Below, one piece after another: positions 1 through 7,033 of a stretch of 9,192 nt of DNA. The stretch spans positions 1 to 9,192 of the forward strand of contig CAMHMM010000058.1 in assembly GCA_946186215.1 (NCBI GenBank). Direction: 5' to 3'. The notes beneath the pieces are model-generated. The model was not told where the DNA came from and did no database searches. It saw only the letters and a list, made by a program, of their open reading frames with translations. Source of the stretch: an uncultured Ruminococcus sp. (GTDB lineage Bacteria; Bacillota; Clostridia; Oscillospirales; Ruminococcaceae). A program made the position numbers and the translations under genes. Within the stretch, counting starts at the first letter, position 1, and each line of letters starts with the position of its first letter.

Positions 1-46
1 TCGCTATGCTGATACTGGATTATGATATAACACTGGAGGACTGAAT

Positions 47-718
47 ATGAGGATCCTCATAGTTGAGGATGAGGCAAAAATCGCGCGATTTGTCTCTCTT
101 GAACTTAAACATGAGAAATATGATGTCTGCTGTTCGGCAGACGGAAGAGAGGCCTTGGAGCTTATCAGCTCCGAGGACTTTGACCTTGTTATACTGGATA
201 TCATGCTGCCCGGGCTCAACGGTCTTGAAGTCCTGCGCAGGATGAGAAACGATCACAATATGACTCCCGTGATAATGCTCACTGCAAGGGATTCCGTTAT
301 GGATAAGGTCTCAGGGCTTGACATGGGAGCCAATGACTATCTTACAAAGCCCTTTGCCATCGAGGAGCTCCTTGCAAGGATAAGAGCGCTGCTCAGAGCG
401 CCCAAGCCTCAGACATCCCATGAGGATATCCTGAGCTATGAGGGACTGGTGCTCGACAAGACAAAGCATTCCGTCACTGTGGACGGCACTCCCGTGGAGC
501 TTACCGTAAAGGAATACGGCCTTTTGCAGGCACTGCTTGAAAACCTGTCGGTGGTGCTTACAAGAGAGCAGCTTCTTGAGCAGGTATGGGGATATGATTA
601 TTTCGGCGAGACGAATGTGGTGGATGTGTACATCAGATATGTCCGCAGCAAGCTTGAAAATGTTACCGCAAAAAGATATATCCAGACCGTAAGAGGTGTG
701 GGCTATAAAATCGGCTGA
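47..718 (+). CDS. OmpR/PhoB-family response regulator (REC + winged-helix DNA-binding)
   Basis: A 223-aa cytoplasmic two-component response regulator that should bind DNA as a dimer when phosphorylated. Residues 1-118 form the receiver domain: the acidic pocket E7/D8, the phosphoacceptor D51 in VILDIMLPG, the switch T79 in MLTAR and K101 in LTKPF are all present. Residues about 125-223 form the OmpR-type winged helix, with ELTVKEYGLL, REQLLEQVWG, VDVYIRYVRSKLE and the C-terminal RGVGYKI signature. Length is normal for the family. The ATG is fixed by GGAGGA at 35-40 with a 6-nt spacer. No histidine kinase follows in the window; it may lie just upstream. The regulated genes cannot be read from the sequence, though the direct repeats at 1426-1474 are a possible target. 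Family call is secure; the specific regulon is unknown. Confidence 0.96.
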   Translation: MRILIVEDEAKIARFVSLELKHEKYDVCCSADGREALELISSEDFDLVILDIMLPGLNGLEVLRRMRNDHNMTPVIMLTARDSVMDKVSGLDMGANDYLTKPFAIEELLARIRALLRAPKPQTSHEDILSYEGLVLDKTKHSVTVDGTPVELTVKEYGLLQALLENLSVVLTREQLLEQVWGYDYFGETNVVDVYIRYVRSKLENVTAKRYIQTVRGVGYKIG

Positions 719-719
719 T

Positions 720-725
720 GGAGGG
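720..725 (+). promoter_or_regulatory. Ribosome binding site that favours the start at 733
   Basis: GGAGGG lies 7 nt before ATG 733. The other in-frame ATG at 718 overlaps the regulator's TGA and would place this purine-rich site inside the coding region, with no comparable site in front of it. Confidence 0.65.
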
Positions 726-732
726 AAAAACT

Positions 733-1362
733 ATGGAAGACAGAGCGAAGGTCATTAAGTTCAGCAAAAACAGCAAGGTAGAGATCGGCATTATCCCCGG
801 TCATTTCGCTACGAGCCATTCTCATGTTAATTTTTATGTGGATCTTACATCCATAAAGACCAGCATGAAGATGGCACGCGAGACAGCCAAGGAGCTGGGT
901 TCGCTTTTCAACACCACACATATCGACACCGTGATATGCCTTGAAGGCACAGAGATACTGGGCGCATTCGTTGCGGAGTATCTTTCGGGCGCAGGTATAA
1001 ATGTGGATAAGGATATCAATGTAATCACTCCCGAGATCAACATGAACAACCAGATGATCTTCCGTGACAATGTGCAGAAAAAAATATGGGGCAAGGATGT
1101 ACTGCTGATCATATCCTCTGCTTCCACGGGCAAGAGCATCAACAGAGCCATTGACTGTCTGCAGTATTACAGCGGCAGCCTTGTGGGCGTAGGCGCGATC
1201 TTCTCTGCAATAGACGAGATACACGGCATCAGTGTCAAGTCCATATTCACCGAGGATGATATGCCTCAGTACATAAACTGTCTCCCTGCCGAGTGCCCGC
1301 TTTGTGCAGGCGGTAAAAAGGTAGATGCTCTTGTAAACAGCTTCGGCTATTCCAAGCTGTGA
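733..1362 (+). CDS. Orotate phosphoribosyltransferase-like protein (type I PRTase fold)
   Basis: A 209-aa cytoplasmic protein that resembles type I phosphoribosyltransferases annotated as orotate PRTase-like in Firmicutes. The segment around residues 123-139 (VLLIISSASTGKSINRA) sits where the PRPP-binding loop is expected: a hydrophobic strand, then STGKS, then a helix. The two acidic residues usual in that loop (for example V-D-D in VLLVDDVITTG) are replaced by serines (ISS), so normal PRPP chemistry is uncertain. A cysteine cluster is found at C183, C188 and C191 (CPLC) near the C-terminus and could bind a metal. I chose ATG 733 because of GGAGGG at 720-725; ATG 718 would add five residues and overlap the regulator stop by one base. 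The gene is probably cotranscribed with the response regulator and ends before a strong terminator. It is unlikely to be the housekeeping pyrE because of the loop change; its real substrate is unknown. Confidence 0.75.
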   Translation: MEDRAKVIKFSKNSKVEIGIIPGHFATSHSHVNFYVDLTSIKTSMKMARETAKELGSLFNTTHIDTVICLEGTEILGAFVAEYLSGAGINVDKDINVITPEINMNNQMIFRDNVQKKIWGKDVLLIISSASTGKSINRAIDCLQYYSGSLVGVGAIFSAIDEIHGISVKSIFTEDDMPQYINCLPAECPLCAGGKKVDALVNSFGYSKL

Positions 1363-1376
1363 TCAGATGTATACTG

Positions 1377-1408
1377 CTTCCCCCGATCGCATCGGGGGAA
1401 GTTTTTTT
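1377..1408 (+). terminator. Intrinsic terminator of the regulator-PRTase unit
   Basis: A perfect 11-bp stem, CTTCCCCCGAT (1377-1387) pairing with ATCGGGGGAAG (1391-1401), encloses a 3-nt CGC loop and is followed at once by seven T residues (1402-1408). It lies 14 nt after the PRTase stop codon. Confidence 0.95.
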
Positions 1409-1510
1409 CGTTATCGTCAAAACATCGCATGGGTAACAGCGAGTTACCTGAAAATAAGCGCACGGGTAAATGCGGCGTTGCGCCGCTCGCCGCTTTTTTC
1501 GGCAATAATA
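1409..1510. other. Intergenic region with hairpin and imperfect direct repeats
   Basis: This stretch has no convincing gene. It holds a perfect 6-bp hairpin, GGTAAC (1432-1437), AGCGA loop, GTTACC (1443-1448), which two G-T pairs can extend. It also holds two imperfect direct repeats of the form CGCAyGGGTAAnnGCG at 1426-1441 and 1459-1474, 13 of 16 bases identical and 33 bp apart. They lie 37-85 bp upstream of the -35 box of the following promoter, a plausible place for an activator site. The second copy also runs into the downstream terminator-like stem, so its conservation may have another cause. Confidence 0.4.
1472..1499 (+). terminator. Second, GC-rich terminator-like hairpin
   Basis: GCGGCG (1472-1477) can pair with CGCCGC (1488-1493), which runs into six T residues (1494-1499). 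An alternative, tighter pairing of GCGGCG with CGCCGC at 1481-1486 has a 3-nt loop but sits farther from the T run. It would act as a back-up to the stronger terminator at 1377-1408 and insulate the next promoter. Confidence 0.6.
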
Positions 1511-1539
1511 TTGACTGAAAGTGAATAATATGATATACT
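1511..1539 (+). promoter_or_regulatory. SigA-type promoter with extended -10
   Basis: TTGACT (1511-1516) and TATACT (1534-1539) are separated by exactly 17 bp, and TGA just before the -10 gives the TGn extended -10 element. Each hexamer matches the consensus at 5 of 6 positions. Transcription should start near 1546, giving a leader of about 60 nt before the TTG start at 1608. It is the only clear promoter for the 1608-9173 gene string. Confidence 0.85.
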
Positions 1540-1552
1540 TATAAGGCAGATG

Positions 1553-1567
1553 GGCGGATTCGCCGCC
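1553..1567 (+). promoter_or_regulatory. Small hairpin in the 5' leader
   Basis: GGCGG (1553-1557) pairs with CCGCC (1563-1567) around a 5-nt loop, close to the predicted transcript start. It has no T run, so it is not a terminator; it could stabilise the 5' end of the mRNA. No known riboswitch is recognised in this leader. Confidence 0.4.
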
Positions 1568-1607
1568 TTTCAGACAAAGACTGCGGAAAACGATCGGGGG
1601 GCGTACC

Positions 1608-2510
1608 TTGAACAAGCTTCAATATTGTATACTGCTCCTGAGCGTGACGGCAGTCTGGTCATCGGAAATGATACTGCTGAAAAATGTTCCTGCGGATGTA
1701 TCGCCCTTTGCTGTTCTGACAATGAACAACGGGATAGGTGCAGCGCTCATAGCACTGGCGTTTTTCAAGAGGATCTTCAGAAATATACATAAAAAGGATT
1801 TTGTTCATGCGGCTGTTCTTGCGGCCATGAATGTGACCTATAATTCTCTTATGATAGTCGCTCTGAGGTTTATGGATTCTGCCGCAGGCTCATTCATAAT
1901 ATCCTTTACTCTTGCTATCATACCTGTGATGCTGATCGTCATGGGCAGAAATGTCACAAAGAGCAATCTGGCGGGAATGGCGCTCATCACACTGGGGATA
2001 ATCGCTGCGCTGAAGGTCGGCTTTGACGATATGGATATCAGAGGCCCCCTCATTATGCTGGCAGTGTGCCTGATAAGAGCTTTTTATATAATAAAGATGA
2101 ATGATTTTGCAAAGACCTCAGATGCAGCAGTGCTTTCAGTGCTGATAGGAGCGATGGTCACGGTACTGGCGTTTGCGATATGGTTTGTAATGCAGCCAGG
2201 CACCTTCTTTGCACTGAGCTACTCAAAGGAAATGCTTTCAAGCGTTTTCATGGACGGATATCTGATATGCGGGTATGCGGTCTTTGTCAATCTGGCGGCA
2301 CAGAAGTATGCATCGACGACCACCTGCAGCGCGATCTATTCATTTCAGATCATATTTGCGGTGATACTTGCGGCAGTTGTTCCCGAAACGCTGGGAACTA
2401 CCGTGCCGATCACCTTTGCCAAGGCGGCAGGCTGTGTTCTTATAGTTGCGGGAACACTCTGCTCCGAGCTTGATTTTCTGAAATCAGACAAGGGTGAGAA
2501 AAATGCTTGA
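1608..2510 (+). CDS. EamA/DMT-superfamily permease
   Basis: A 300-aa integral membrane protein with about ten hydrophobic segments (roughly residues 5-23, 34-53, 66-85, 92-112, 120-137, 146-162, 173-194, 212-230, 243-259, 269-288), arranged as two five-helix halves, the EamA layout of drug/metabolite transporters. The N-terminal AVWSSEMILLK and the LRFMDSAAGSFIISF segment before helix 4 fit the first EamA repeat; the FQIIFAVILAAVVPET segment fits the end of the second. Length is typical. The substrate cannot be read from sequence. The start is TTG at 1608, with a G-rich site at 1596-1601 and a 6-nt spacer; no better ATG is in place, and the next Met would cut into helix 1. It is the first gene after the 1511-1539 promoter and overlaps the next gene by 8 nt, so the two are likely translated together. 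Confidence 0.88.
   Translation: MNKLQYCILLLSVTAVWSSEMILLKNVPADVSPFAVLTMNNGIGAALIALAFFKRIFRNIHKKDFVHAAVLAAMNVTYNSLMIVALRFMDSAAGSFIISFTLAIIPVMLIVMGRNVTKSNLAGMALITLGIIAALKVGFDDMDIRGPLIMLAVCLIRAFYIIKMNDFAKTSDAAVLSVLIGAMVTVLAFAIWFVMQPGTFFALSYSKEMLSSVFMDGYLICGYAVFVNLAAQKYASTTTCSAIYSFQIIFAVILAAVVPETLGTTVPITFAKAAGCVLIVAGTLCSELDFLKSDKGEKNA
2490..2498 (+). promoter_or_regulatory. Ribosome binding site that favours the start at 2503
   Basis: AAGGGTGAG precedes ATG 2503 with its AAGGG core 8 nt away. The alternative GTG at 2494 lies inside this site and has no purine-rich site in front of it. Confidence 0.65.
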
Positions 2511-3075
2511 TACCTCAAAAATGGATATGAGGCAAAAGGTGCTTCTTGTCATTACCCTTAGCGGTATATTCGTGTTTGTCACTGTTCCCTTCAAGATCGC
2601 AAGCATCATACCGGGCTTTACGGAGATAAGACCTGCCAGCTGCTTAAATATGATCTTCGGACTGGTCTTCGGCGTGTACGGTGCTATTGGCTGCGCTGTC
2701 GGCAATCTTATATCAGATATTCTCGGCGGGACCTTCAGGATAAGCTCCTGGGCGGGCAGCGTTGCTAATTTTCTGGGAACATATCTTGCATATATCCTCT
2801 GGTACAGGCTGGTAAAGGAGCCTCCGCGCATCAGAAATATCACTGAGGTGGGCGCATATGCGGCAGTAACGATGGCAGCAGCCGTGGTGGTCGCTTCCAT
2901 AATAACAGGTGCGGTGTGGATAAGCTATCCCGATATGGATATACAGGCTGTCTTTATCCAGATAGTGGTGAATATGGTGGCGTTTCCAGTGATTCTTGGA
3001 TTGCCGCTGCTGATAATAGCAGAAAATGTATACGGCTTGACGGACTCGGTGCCCGAACAGTACAGGGAAAAATAA
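2503..3075 (+). CDS. ECF-transporter S-component-like membrane protein
   Basis: A 190-aa protein with five or six hydrophobic segments (about residues 12-30, 47-66, 84-101, 115-138, 148-174). The stretch from E41-I-R-P to L74-G-G (EIRPAS, then a GxxxGxxG-rich helix ending GNLISDILGG) resembles the substrate-binding subunits of energy-coupling-factor vitamin and queuosine-type importers, where an RPA-type turn is followed by a Gly-rich helix and a short N/D-rich loop. The size also fits. Such proteins bind substrate in the membrane and use shared EcfA/EcfT subunits, which are not in this window and would be supplied from elsewhere. The substrate is not identifiable; QueT-like is possible but unproven. 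It starts within the 3' end of the permease gene (8-nt overlap). ATG 2503 is chosen over GTG 2494 because of the ribosome site at 2490-2498. Confidence 0.65.
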   Translation: MLDTSKMDMRQKVLLVITLSGIFVFVTVPFKIASIIPGFTEIRPASCLNMIFGLVFGVYGAIGCAVGNLISDILGGTFRISSWAGSVANFLGTYLAYILWYRLVKEPPRIRNITEVGAYAAVTMAAAVVVASIITGAVWISYPDMDIQAVFIQIVVNMVAFPVILGLPLLIIAENVYGLTDSVPEQYREK

Positions 3076-3149
3076 GTGCATCATGGTAAAATGACAGGGC
3101 TGCGGCAAAACAGGTGACCTACAGCTCAGAAAAATAAAACGGTGGATCT

Positions 3150-3875
3150 ATGTCAAACTGCGGTAAAATAGAATACAGCGGCAAATGCATCGTAGGCGGG
3201 GAAGTATTCCGCTTTGCAAGGGCTGTGCCTGCCGATGCGGCGAAAATATCGGTGATATACGAAAAAACAAGGATAGACAGGAATAATTACAGGATACGGC
3301 TTTCGGATACCGATCCGCGCCGGTTTGAAAAAACAGGCGGTATGTTCATCGTTATGGATGAACACGAGATATCGGAGGAGATCAGCAAGGAAAACGGGTT
3401 CTGGGCACTGTTTCATGCTGAAAACGGAGACATAGCGGGTTCGTTCTGGTTTTCCGAGGAAAACGAATACTATAAAGGCCTTTCATATGAGCATATGGAA
3501 AAATGCATTTATCCCCGCGAGGTCGTGGTCTCGGTTGATCATACGGGGAAATTCATCGGGCGGGCGCTGTACCTTACCTGTGCTATGGCACTCATGAAGG
3601 CAGGCTATGAGAGAGGGGCCGCCGATCTGTACCGTGTATTAAAATACGAAACGGCAGAGGGAGAATTCTTCACCGACCAGACAAATATCCCCAGTCAGAT
3701 GGCAGTCAGAGCGATAGGTGCTGAATTTGCAGAGCCGCTGCCCCGCAGAGTGATCAGTCTTGACGGACTTAATGTTACGATAGAACCTCAGATGTATATT
3801 TTTGATTATGCAAAGATCGCCGATGTGTGCGAAAGGGCGATAGCACAAAGGGATATACAGATAATTTGGGAGTGA
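3150..3875 (+). CDS. GNAT-fold acyltransferase-like protein
   Basis: A 241-aa soluble protein. Residues 84-101 (FWALFHAENGDIAGSFWF) look like the central strands of a GNAT fold. Residues 125-153 (EVVVSVD, then G133-K-F-I-G-R-A-L followed by a long helix) match motif A, where the acetyl-CoA pyrophosphate loop is normally Q/RxxGxG/A; here the loop is H-T-G-K-F-I-G-R. N179-IPSQMAVRAIGAEF resembles the late GNAT helix in which an Asn is followed by a 'neighbour gets older' Gly-A/F motif. The protein is longer than a minimal GNAT (about 150 aa) and the N-terminal 80 residues carry no recognised motif. The acceptor substrate is unknown. ATG 3150 has GGTGG at 3141-3145 with a short 4-nt spacer. A 74-nt gap separates it from the upstream gene, the largest inside this string. 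Confidence 0.6.
   Translation: MSNCGKIEYSGKCIVGGEVFRFARAVPADAAKISVIYEKTRIDRNNYRIRLSDTDPRRFEKTGGMFIVMDEHEISEEISKENGFWALFHAENGDIAGSFWFSEENEYYKGLSYEHMEKCIYPREVVVSVDHTGKFIGRALYLTCAMALMKAGYERGAADLYRVLKYETAEGEFFTDQTNIPSQMAVRAIGAEFAEPLPRRVISLDGLNVTIEPQMYIFDYAKIADVCERAIAQRDIQIIWE
3868..3872 (+). promoter_or_regulatory. Ribosome binding site that favours the TTG start at 3881
   Basis: GGGAG, continued as TGAT, lies 8 nt before TTG 3881. GTG 3872 begins on the last base of this site and has only AT-rich sequence ahead of it; the more distal GTG 3827 would overlap the GNAT gene by 49 nt. Confidence 0.6.
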
Positions 3876-3880
3876 TAAGC

Positions 3881-6013
3881 TTGAAAAGCATCAAGAGCAA
3901 GATACTTGTAAATACATTGCTGCTCGTTCTGTCAGCTTTATTGATATGCTTTCTTATTTCCTATGTCACACTTGGCGGAATGGTAACTCTTACAGAAGAG
4001 ATATTTTCCCAGACCGAGGAGATGTCCGTCCGCGAAAGCACGGATATGCTGATCGGGCTTACGACTTCGCAGGCAGAGGAAATAACCAAGGTCTGCGCAC
4101 AGACTGTCAATGTCAGGATAGACAGTATGTTCGATGCTCTCAGGGTGGTATCCGACAGCGTAAAGGATATTTACAACGACCCCGACGGCTACCAGATGAT
4201 ACCCTTTTCACATCCTTTGGATGCCCCTGCCGATGAATACTGCATCCAGTGGGTGCTCCCTGAAAATGTGGAAATGGAAGGGAATATAGAAGAAGAAACT
4301 TATAAGCTGGGCAATATGGAGTTTCTTTTCAGATCGGTACTTAATAATCACGAAAATATCCTTTCCATATATTTTTCAAGCGCCAACGGCGTGAATATCG
4401 GCTTTGACAATACTCCTCAGACAAAGCCCATGTATTATGACGGAAGAACAGCAGGATGGTATACCACCGTCCGTGACAGCATGGGACTGTATATTTCCGA
4501 GCCCTATGATGATTCATTCGGCAGAGGCAAAATGGTCACTCTGGCTGTCCCGTGTGTCAGCGAAAAGGGCAGATTCTGCGGCGTATGCGGCATGGATATC
4601 CTGATAGAAGATCTCAATGAGATAATATCCAGTGTCAATACCATAGAGGACAGCTATGTTGTGCTGACCTCGGCGCAGGGAGTAATATGCTCCACCGAGG
4701 GTATGGCCGATGAAGCCGATATGCTTTTCAGCCAGAAGGACAGCGGCGGGAAGACGCTGATCGAAACCATGCAGTCGGGCGGCAGCGGCATAAAGGAAGT
4801 CGCCTTTGACGACGATGAAATGTATTGTGCGTATAATTCCGTTGGTTTTTCCGACTGGACGATAGTATTTTTGATCCCCAGGGACAGGATGCTTGAGCCC
4901 TCTGAAAATCTGAAGGGACTCCTTAACGATTCGATGTCATCTGCAAATAAGGATGAGCATGAGATAATCGGCGGCGCGGCTCTGCTGTGGATACTCAGCC
5001 TTGCGGTGGTCGCTCTTGTCACGGTGCTCATTGTTATCAGGATGGCCAGAAGGATATCATCGCCCATAATAGAGCTCAGCAACTCTGTAGAAAGAGTAGG
5101 TACGGGCGATCTCGAGTATAAATGCGATATAAATTCCGAGGATGAGATAGGAAAGCTCTCGAAAAGCTTTGAAACGATGACCGTCTCGTTAAAGGAATAT
5201 ATTGATAACTACACCAAAGTCACAGCCGAAAAGGAAAGGATAGGCGCAGAGCTCAATGTTGCCACAAGGATACAGGCTGATATGCTGCCATCCATATTCC
5301 CCGCATTCCCCGAGCGGCATGAATTCGATATCTATGCGACCATGAACCCCGCAAAGGAGGTCGGCGGTGACTTCTACGACTTTTTCCTCATCGATGAGAA
5401 TCATCTTGCCCTTGTAATGGCGGATGTATCCGGCAAGGGCGTTCCTGCGGCGCTTTTCATGGTGATCGCAAAGACGCTTATCAAAAACCGCGCCCAGATG
5501 TCGAAAAATGATGAGGGGCAGTATTCTACCGCGCAGATACTCAGCTATGTCAATGAACAGCTCTGTGAGGGCAACGAGGAGGATATGTTCGTCACCGTAT
5601 GGCTTGGTATACTCGATATCAGAACAGGACAGGGCATAGAGTCAAACGCAGGTCATGAGCATCCTGCGATTAGGAGAGCAGGCGGGGATTACGAGCTTAT
5701 CAAGACAAGACATTCCGTTGCTGTTGCGACTATGGATGGCGTAAAATTCCGTGAGAATACTTTTGAGCTGCATCCGGGCGACAGTCTGTTCGTGTATACC
5801 GACGGCGTAGCAGAGGCTACCAATTCCGAGGACGAGCTTTTCGGCACAGACAGGATGATAGATGCTCTGAACGAAAAGAAGGACTGCGATCAGAAGGACA
5901 TCCTTTTCAATATGAAGACAAGGATAGATGAATTTGTCGGCGATGCGCCGCAGTTTGACGATATAACCATGCTCGGCTTTGCATATTTCGGACCGAAGGA
6001 CGGCAAAGAATGA
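3881..6013 (+). CDS. Membrane Cache-HAMP-SpoIIE (PP2C-type) serine phosphatase, RsbU/RsbP-like
   Basis: A 710-aa sensor phosphatase. Residues 8-30 form the first membrane helix. About 31-360 is an extracytoplasmic region whose second half has the dCache signature (GWYTTVRDSMGLYISEPYDD at 192-211, then PCVSEKGRFCGVCGMDI). Residues 364-387 are the second helix, 390-445 a HAMP domain (ISSPIIELSNSVERVGTGD, EDEIGKLSKSF) and 446-470 a linker helix ending ATRIQADMLP. Residues about 471-702 are the SpoIIE/PP2C domain with metal-binding residues in place: GGDFYD (D497), ADVSGKG (D515), SNAGHEHP (589-595), YTDG (D641), FDDIT (D693/D694). It should dephosphorylate a phosphoserine protein in response to an outside ligand; known relatives act on STAS anti-anti-sigma factors, but none is encoded here. 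It begins 5 nt after the GNAT stop and its own stop overlaps the kinase start by 4 nt (ATGA). Confidence 0.92.
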   Translation: MKSIKSKILVNTLLLVLSALLICFLISYVTLGGMVTLTEEIFSQTEEMSVRESTDMLIGLTTSQAEEITKVCAQTVNVRIDSMFDALRVVSDSVKDIYNDPDGYQMIPFSHPLDAPADEYCIQWVLPENVEMEGNIEEETYKLGNMEFLFRSVLNNHENILSIYFSSANGVNIGFDNTPQTKPMYYDGRTAGWYTTVRDSMGLYISEPYDDSFGRGKMVTLAVPCVSEKGRFCGVCGMDILIEDLNEIISSVNTIEDSYVVLTSAQGVICSTEGMADEADMLFSQKDSGGKTLIETMQSGGSGIKEVAFDDDEMYCAYNSVGFSDWTIVFLIPRDRMLEPSENLKGLLNDSMSSANKDEHEIIGGAALLWILSLAVVALVTVLIVIRMARRISSPIIELSNSVERVGTGDLEYKCDINSEDEIGKLSKSFETMTVSLKEYIDNYTKVTAEKERIGAELNVATRIQADMLPSIFPAFPERHEFDIYATMNPAKEVGGDFYDFFLIDENHLALVMADVSGKGVPAALFMVIAKTLIKNRAQMSKNDEGQYSTAQILSYVNEQLCEGNEEDMFVTVWLGILDIRTGQGIESNAGHEHPAIRRAGGDYELIKTRHSVAVATMDGVKFRENTFELHPGDSLFVYTDGVAEATNSEDELFGTDRMIDALNEKKDCDQKDILFNMKTRIDEFVGDAPQFDDITMLGFAYFGPKDGKE

Positions 6014-6771
6014 ATGCAGTTTACAGATTTGCAGAAAAATATGTCAGCGTGACGACACTGCACAGCTATACTCATGATCTGTGCAGCGTTTACCGTACAG
6101 ATCACGCCCCCGACCTGTATGTTGAAACGACACAGGCGGATATAGACCGTGAAAGATCATATTCTACGGAAAATCACGGCTCGTCCGATCAGTATCTTGA
6201 ATCGCTGGCGGTGTACCGCGGTATCGCAGAGCAGATGCCCTTTTATGATACGGTGCTTTTTCACGGCTCGGCAGTGGCCGTGACGGATGTTTCGGTCACA
6301 GAAACGGATATGACCGTTGTAAACAAGCTCCACGCAAAGTGCTATCTTTTTACCGCCGTCAGCGGTACGGGTAAATCCACCCATTCCGCACTATGGCGAA
6401 GGCTTCTTGGCAGCAGGGCATTCATGGTCAATGATGACAAGCCGCTGATAAGGATAGGCGATGACGGCGCTGTCGTATATGGCACGCCATATGACGGAAA
6501 GCACAGACTTTCCACACCTGTCGGAGTGCCTCTGCACGGGCTGTGCCAGCTTTGCAGAGGGGAGAAAAACCGTATCGAACGCATCAGCGGACAGGAGATA
6601 TACCCCGTTCTCTTGCAGCAGATGTACCGCCCGCACAGCGGCGAGGCACTGGAAAGATCGCTTTTGCTGCTCGACAGACTGATAGCGGCTGTGCCGATAT
6701 ACAGGCTTTATGCAAATATGGATATTGAGGCGGCTCAGGTCGCTTATACGAAAATGACGGAAGAGGGATAA
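6010..6771 (+). CDS. HPr-kinase-like P-loop (PEP carboxykinase fold) kinase
   Basis: A 253-aa soluble protein with the HPrK C-terminal layout. F84-HGSAVAV corresponds to the strand before the P loop. The Walker A loop is A116-V-S-G-T-G-K122-S-T. N141-D142-D143-K-P matches the acidic pair of HPr kinase, about 20 residues after the Walker lysine. G158-T-P-Y-D-G-K and the P173-V-P-L-H-G-L segment also recur in HPrK-related proteins. It lacks the N-terminal domain of true HPr kinase and has only about 80 unassigned residues first, so it is unlikely to be hprK itself. Relatives with this build are found with PqqD-like proteins in RiPP loci, and some (for example ThcoK and PadeK of lasso-peptide loci) phosphorylate the peptide's C-terminal serine. 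That role here is inference from context. The ATG overlaps the phosphatase stop (ATGA), with AAGGA at 5996-6000 as ribosome site. Confidence 0.82.
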   Translation: MNAVYRFAEKYVSVTTLHSYTHDLCSVYRTDHAPDLYVETTQADIDRERSYSTENHGSSDQYLESLAVYRGIAEQMPFYDTVLFHGSAVAVTDVSVTETDMTVVNKLHAKCYLFTAVSGTGKSTHSALWRRLLGSRAFMVNDDKPLIRIGDDGAVVYGTPYDGKHRLSTPVGVPLHGLCQLCRGEKNRIERISGQEIYPVLLQQMYRPHSGEALERSLLLLDRLIAAVPIYRLYANMDIEAAQVAYTKMTEEG

Positions 6772-6772
6772 T

Positions 6773-7033
6773 ATGAGACTAAAAAAGGACTTCATCACTC
6801 ATGCGGCAGGAGGAGAGAACTTCCTTGTTCCTCTTGGCAACAACGGTTTTTCAGGACTTATCAAGGGAAATGATACAGCCGCTATGATATTTGAGTACCT
6901 TAAAAAGGATACCACCGAAAAAGAGATAGTTGACAGGCTTTATGAGAAATTTGACGCTCCCAGGGAACAGATCGCGGCTGATGTGAGAAAGATCCTGATC
7001 GAGCTCAAAAAGTGCGGGGCACTTGTGAAATAA
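6773..7033 (+). CDS. PqqD-family small protein (RiPP recognition element-like)
   Basis: An 86-aa protein with the PqqD arrangement: short N-terminal strands (about residues 14-32, ENFLVPLGNNGFSGLIKGND), then a helix with A36-AMIFEYLKK, T47-TEKEIVDRLYEKFD and a last helix R64-EQIAADVRKILIELKKCGAL. The xDxxxxxIFEYL and TxxEIVDxLxxxFD phrasing is typical. PqqD domains bind the leader of a peptide precursor and present it to a modifying enzyme or peptidase. Size is standard for the stand-alone form. The ATG has GAGGGA at 6763-6768, and the kinase stop lies 1 nt before it. Its stop codon TAA shares its last A with the next ATG (TAATG), which couples the two. The neighbours support a RiPP role; no precursor peptide is visible in the window. 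Confidence 0.85.
   Translation: MRLKKDFITHAAGGENFLVPLGNNGFSGLIKGNDTAAMIFEYLKKDTTEKEIVDRLYEKFDAPREQIAADVRKILIELKKCGALVK

Noticed and set aside
23..31. TGA-TATAAC, an extended -10-like element before the response regulator
   Set aside because: A transcript from it would start inside or after the ribosome binding site at 35-40, and no -35 box fits.
1..44. Possible 3' end of an upstream gene (frame ending L-E-D then TGA at 42-44)
   Set aside because: Only 13 codons are visible, another frame also ends nearby, and nothing in them identifies a family such as a histidine kinase.
1429..1518. 29-codon ORF (begins M-G-N-S-E-L-P) in the intergenic region, considered as a precursor peptide
   Set aside because: It has no ribosome site, runs straight through a terminator-like hairpin and T run, and ends inside the -35 box of the next promoter.
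3084..3092. TGG-TAAAAT, an extended -10-like element in the 74-nt gap before the GNAT-like gene
   Set aside because: The matching -35 position (AGGGAA-like) has no resemblance to TTGACA, so I did not annotate a promoter.
3076..3117. 13-codon GTG ORF right after the ECF-S-like gene, with AGGGA at 3064-3068
   Set aside because: Very short, basic composition by chance is likely, and there is no attenuator-like structure after it; it could be checked by ribosome profiling.
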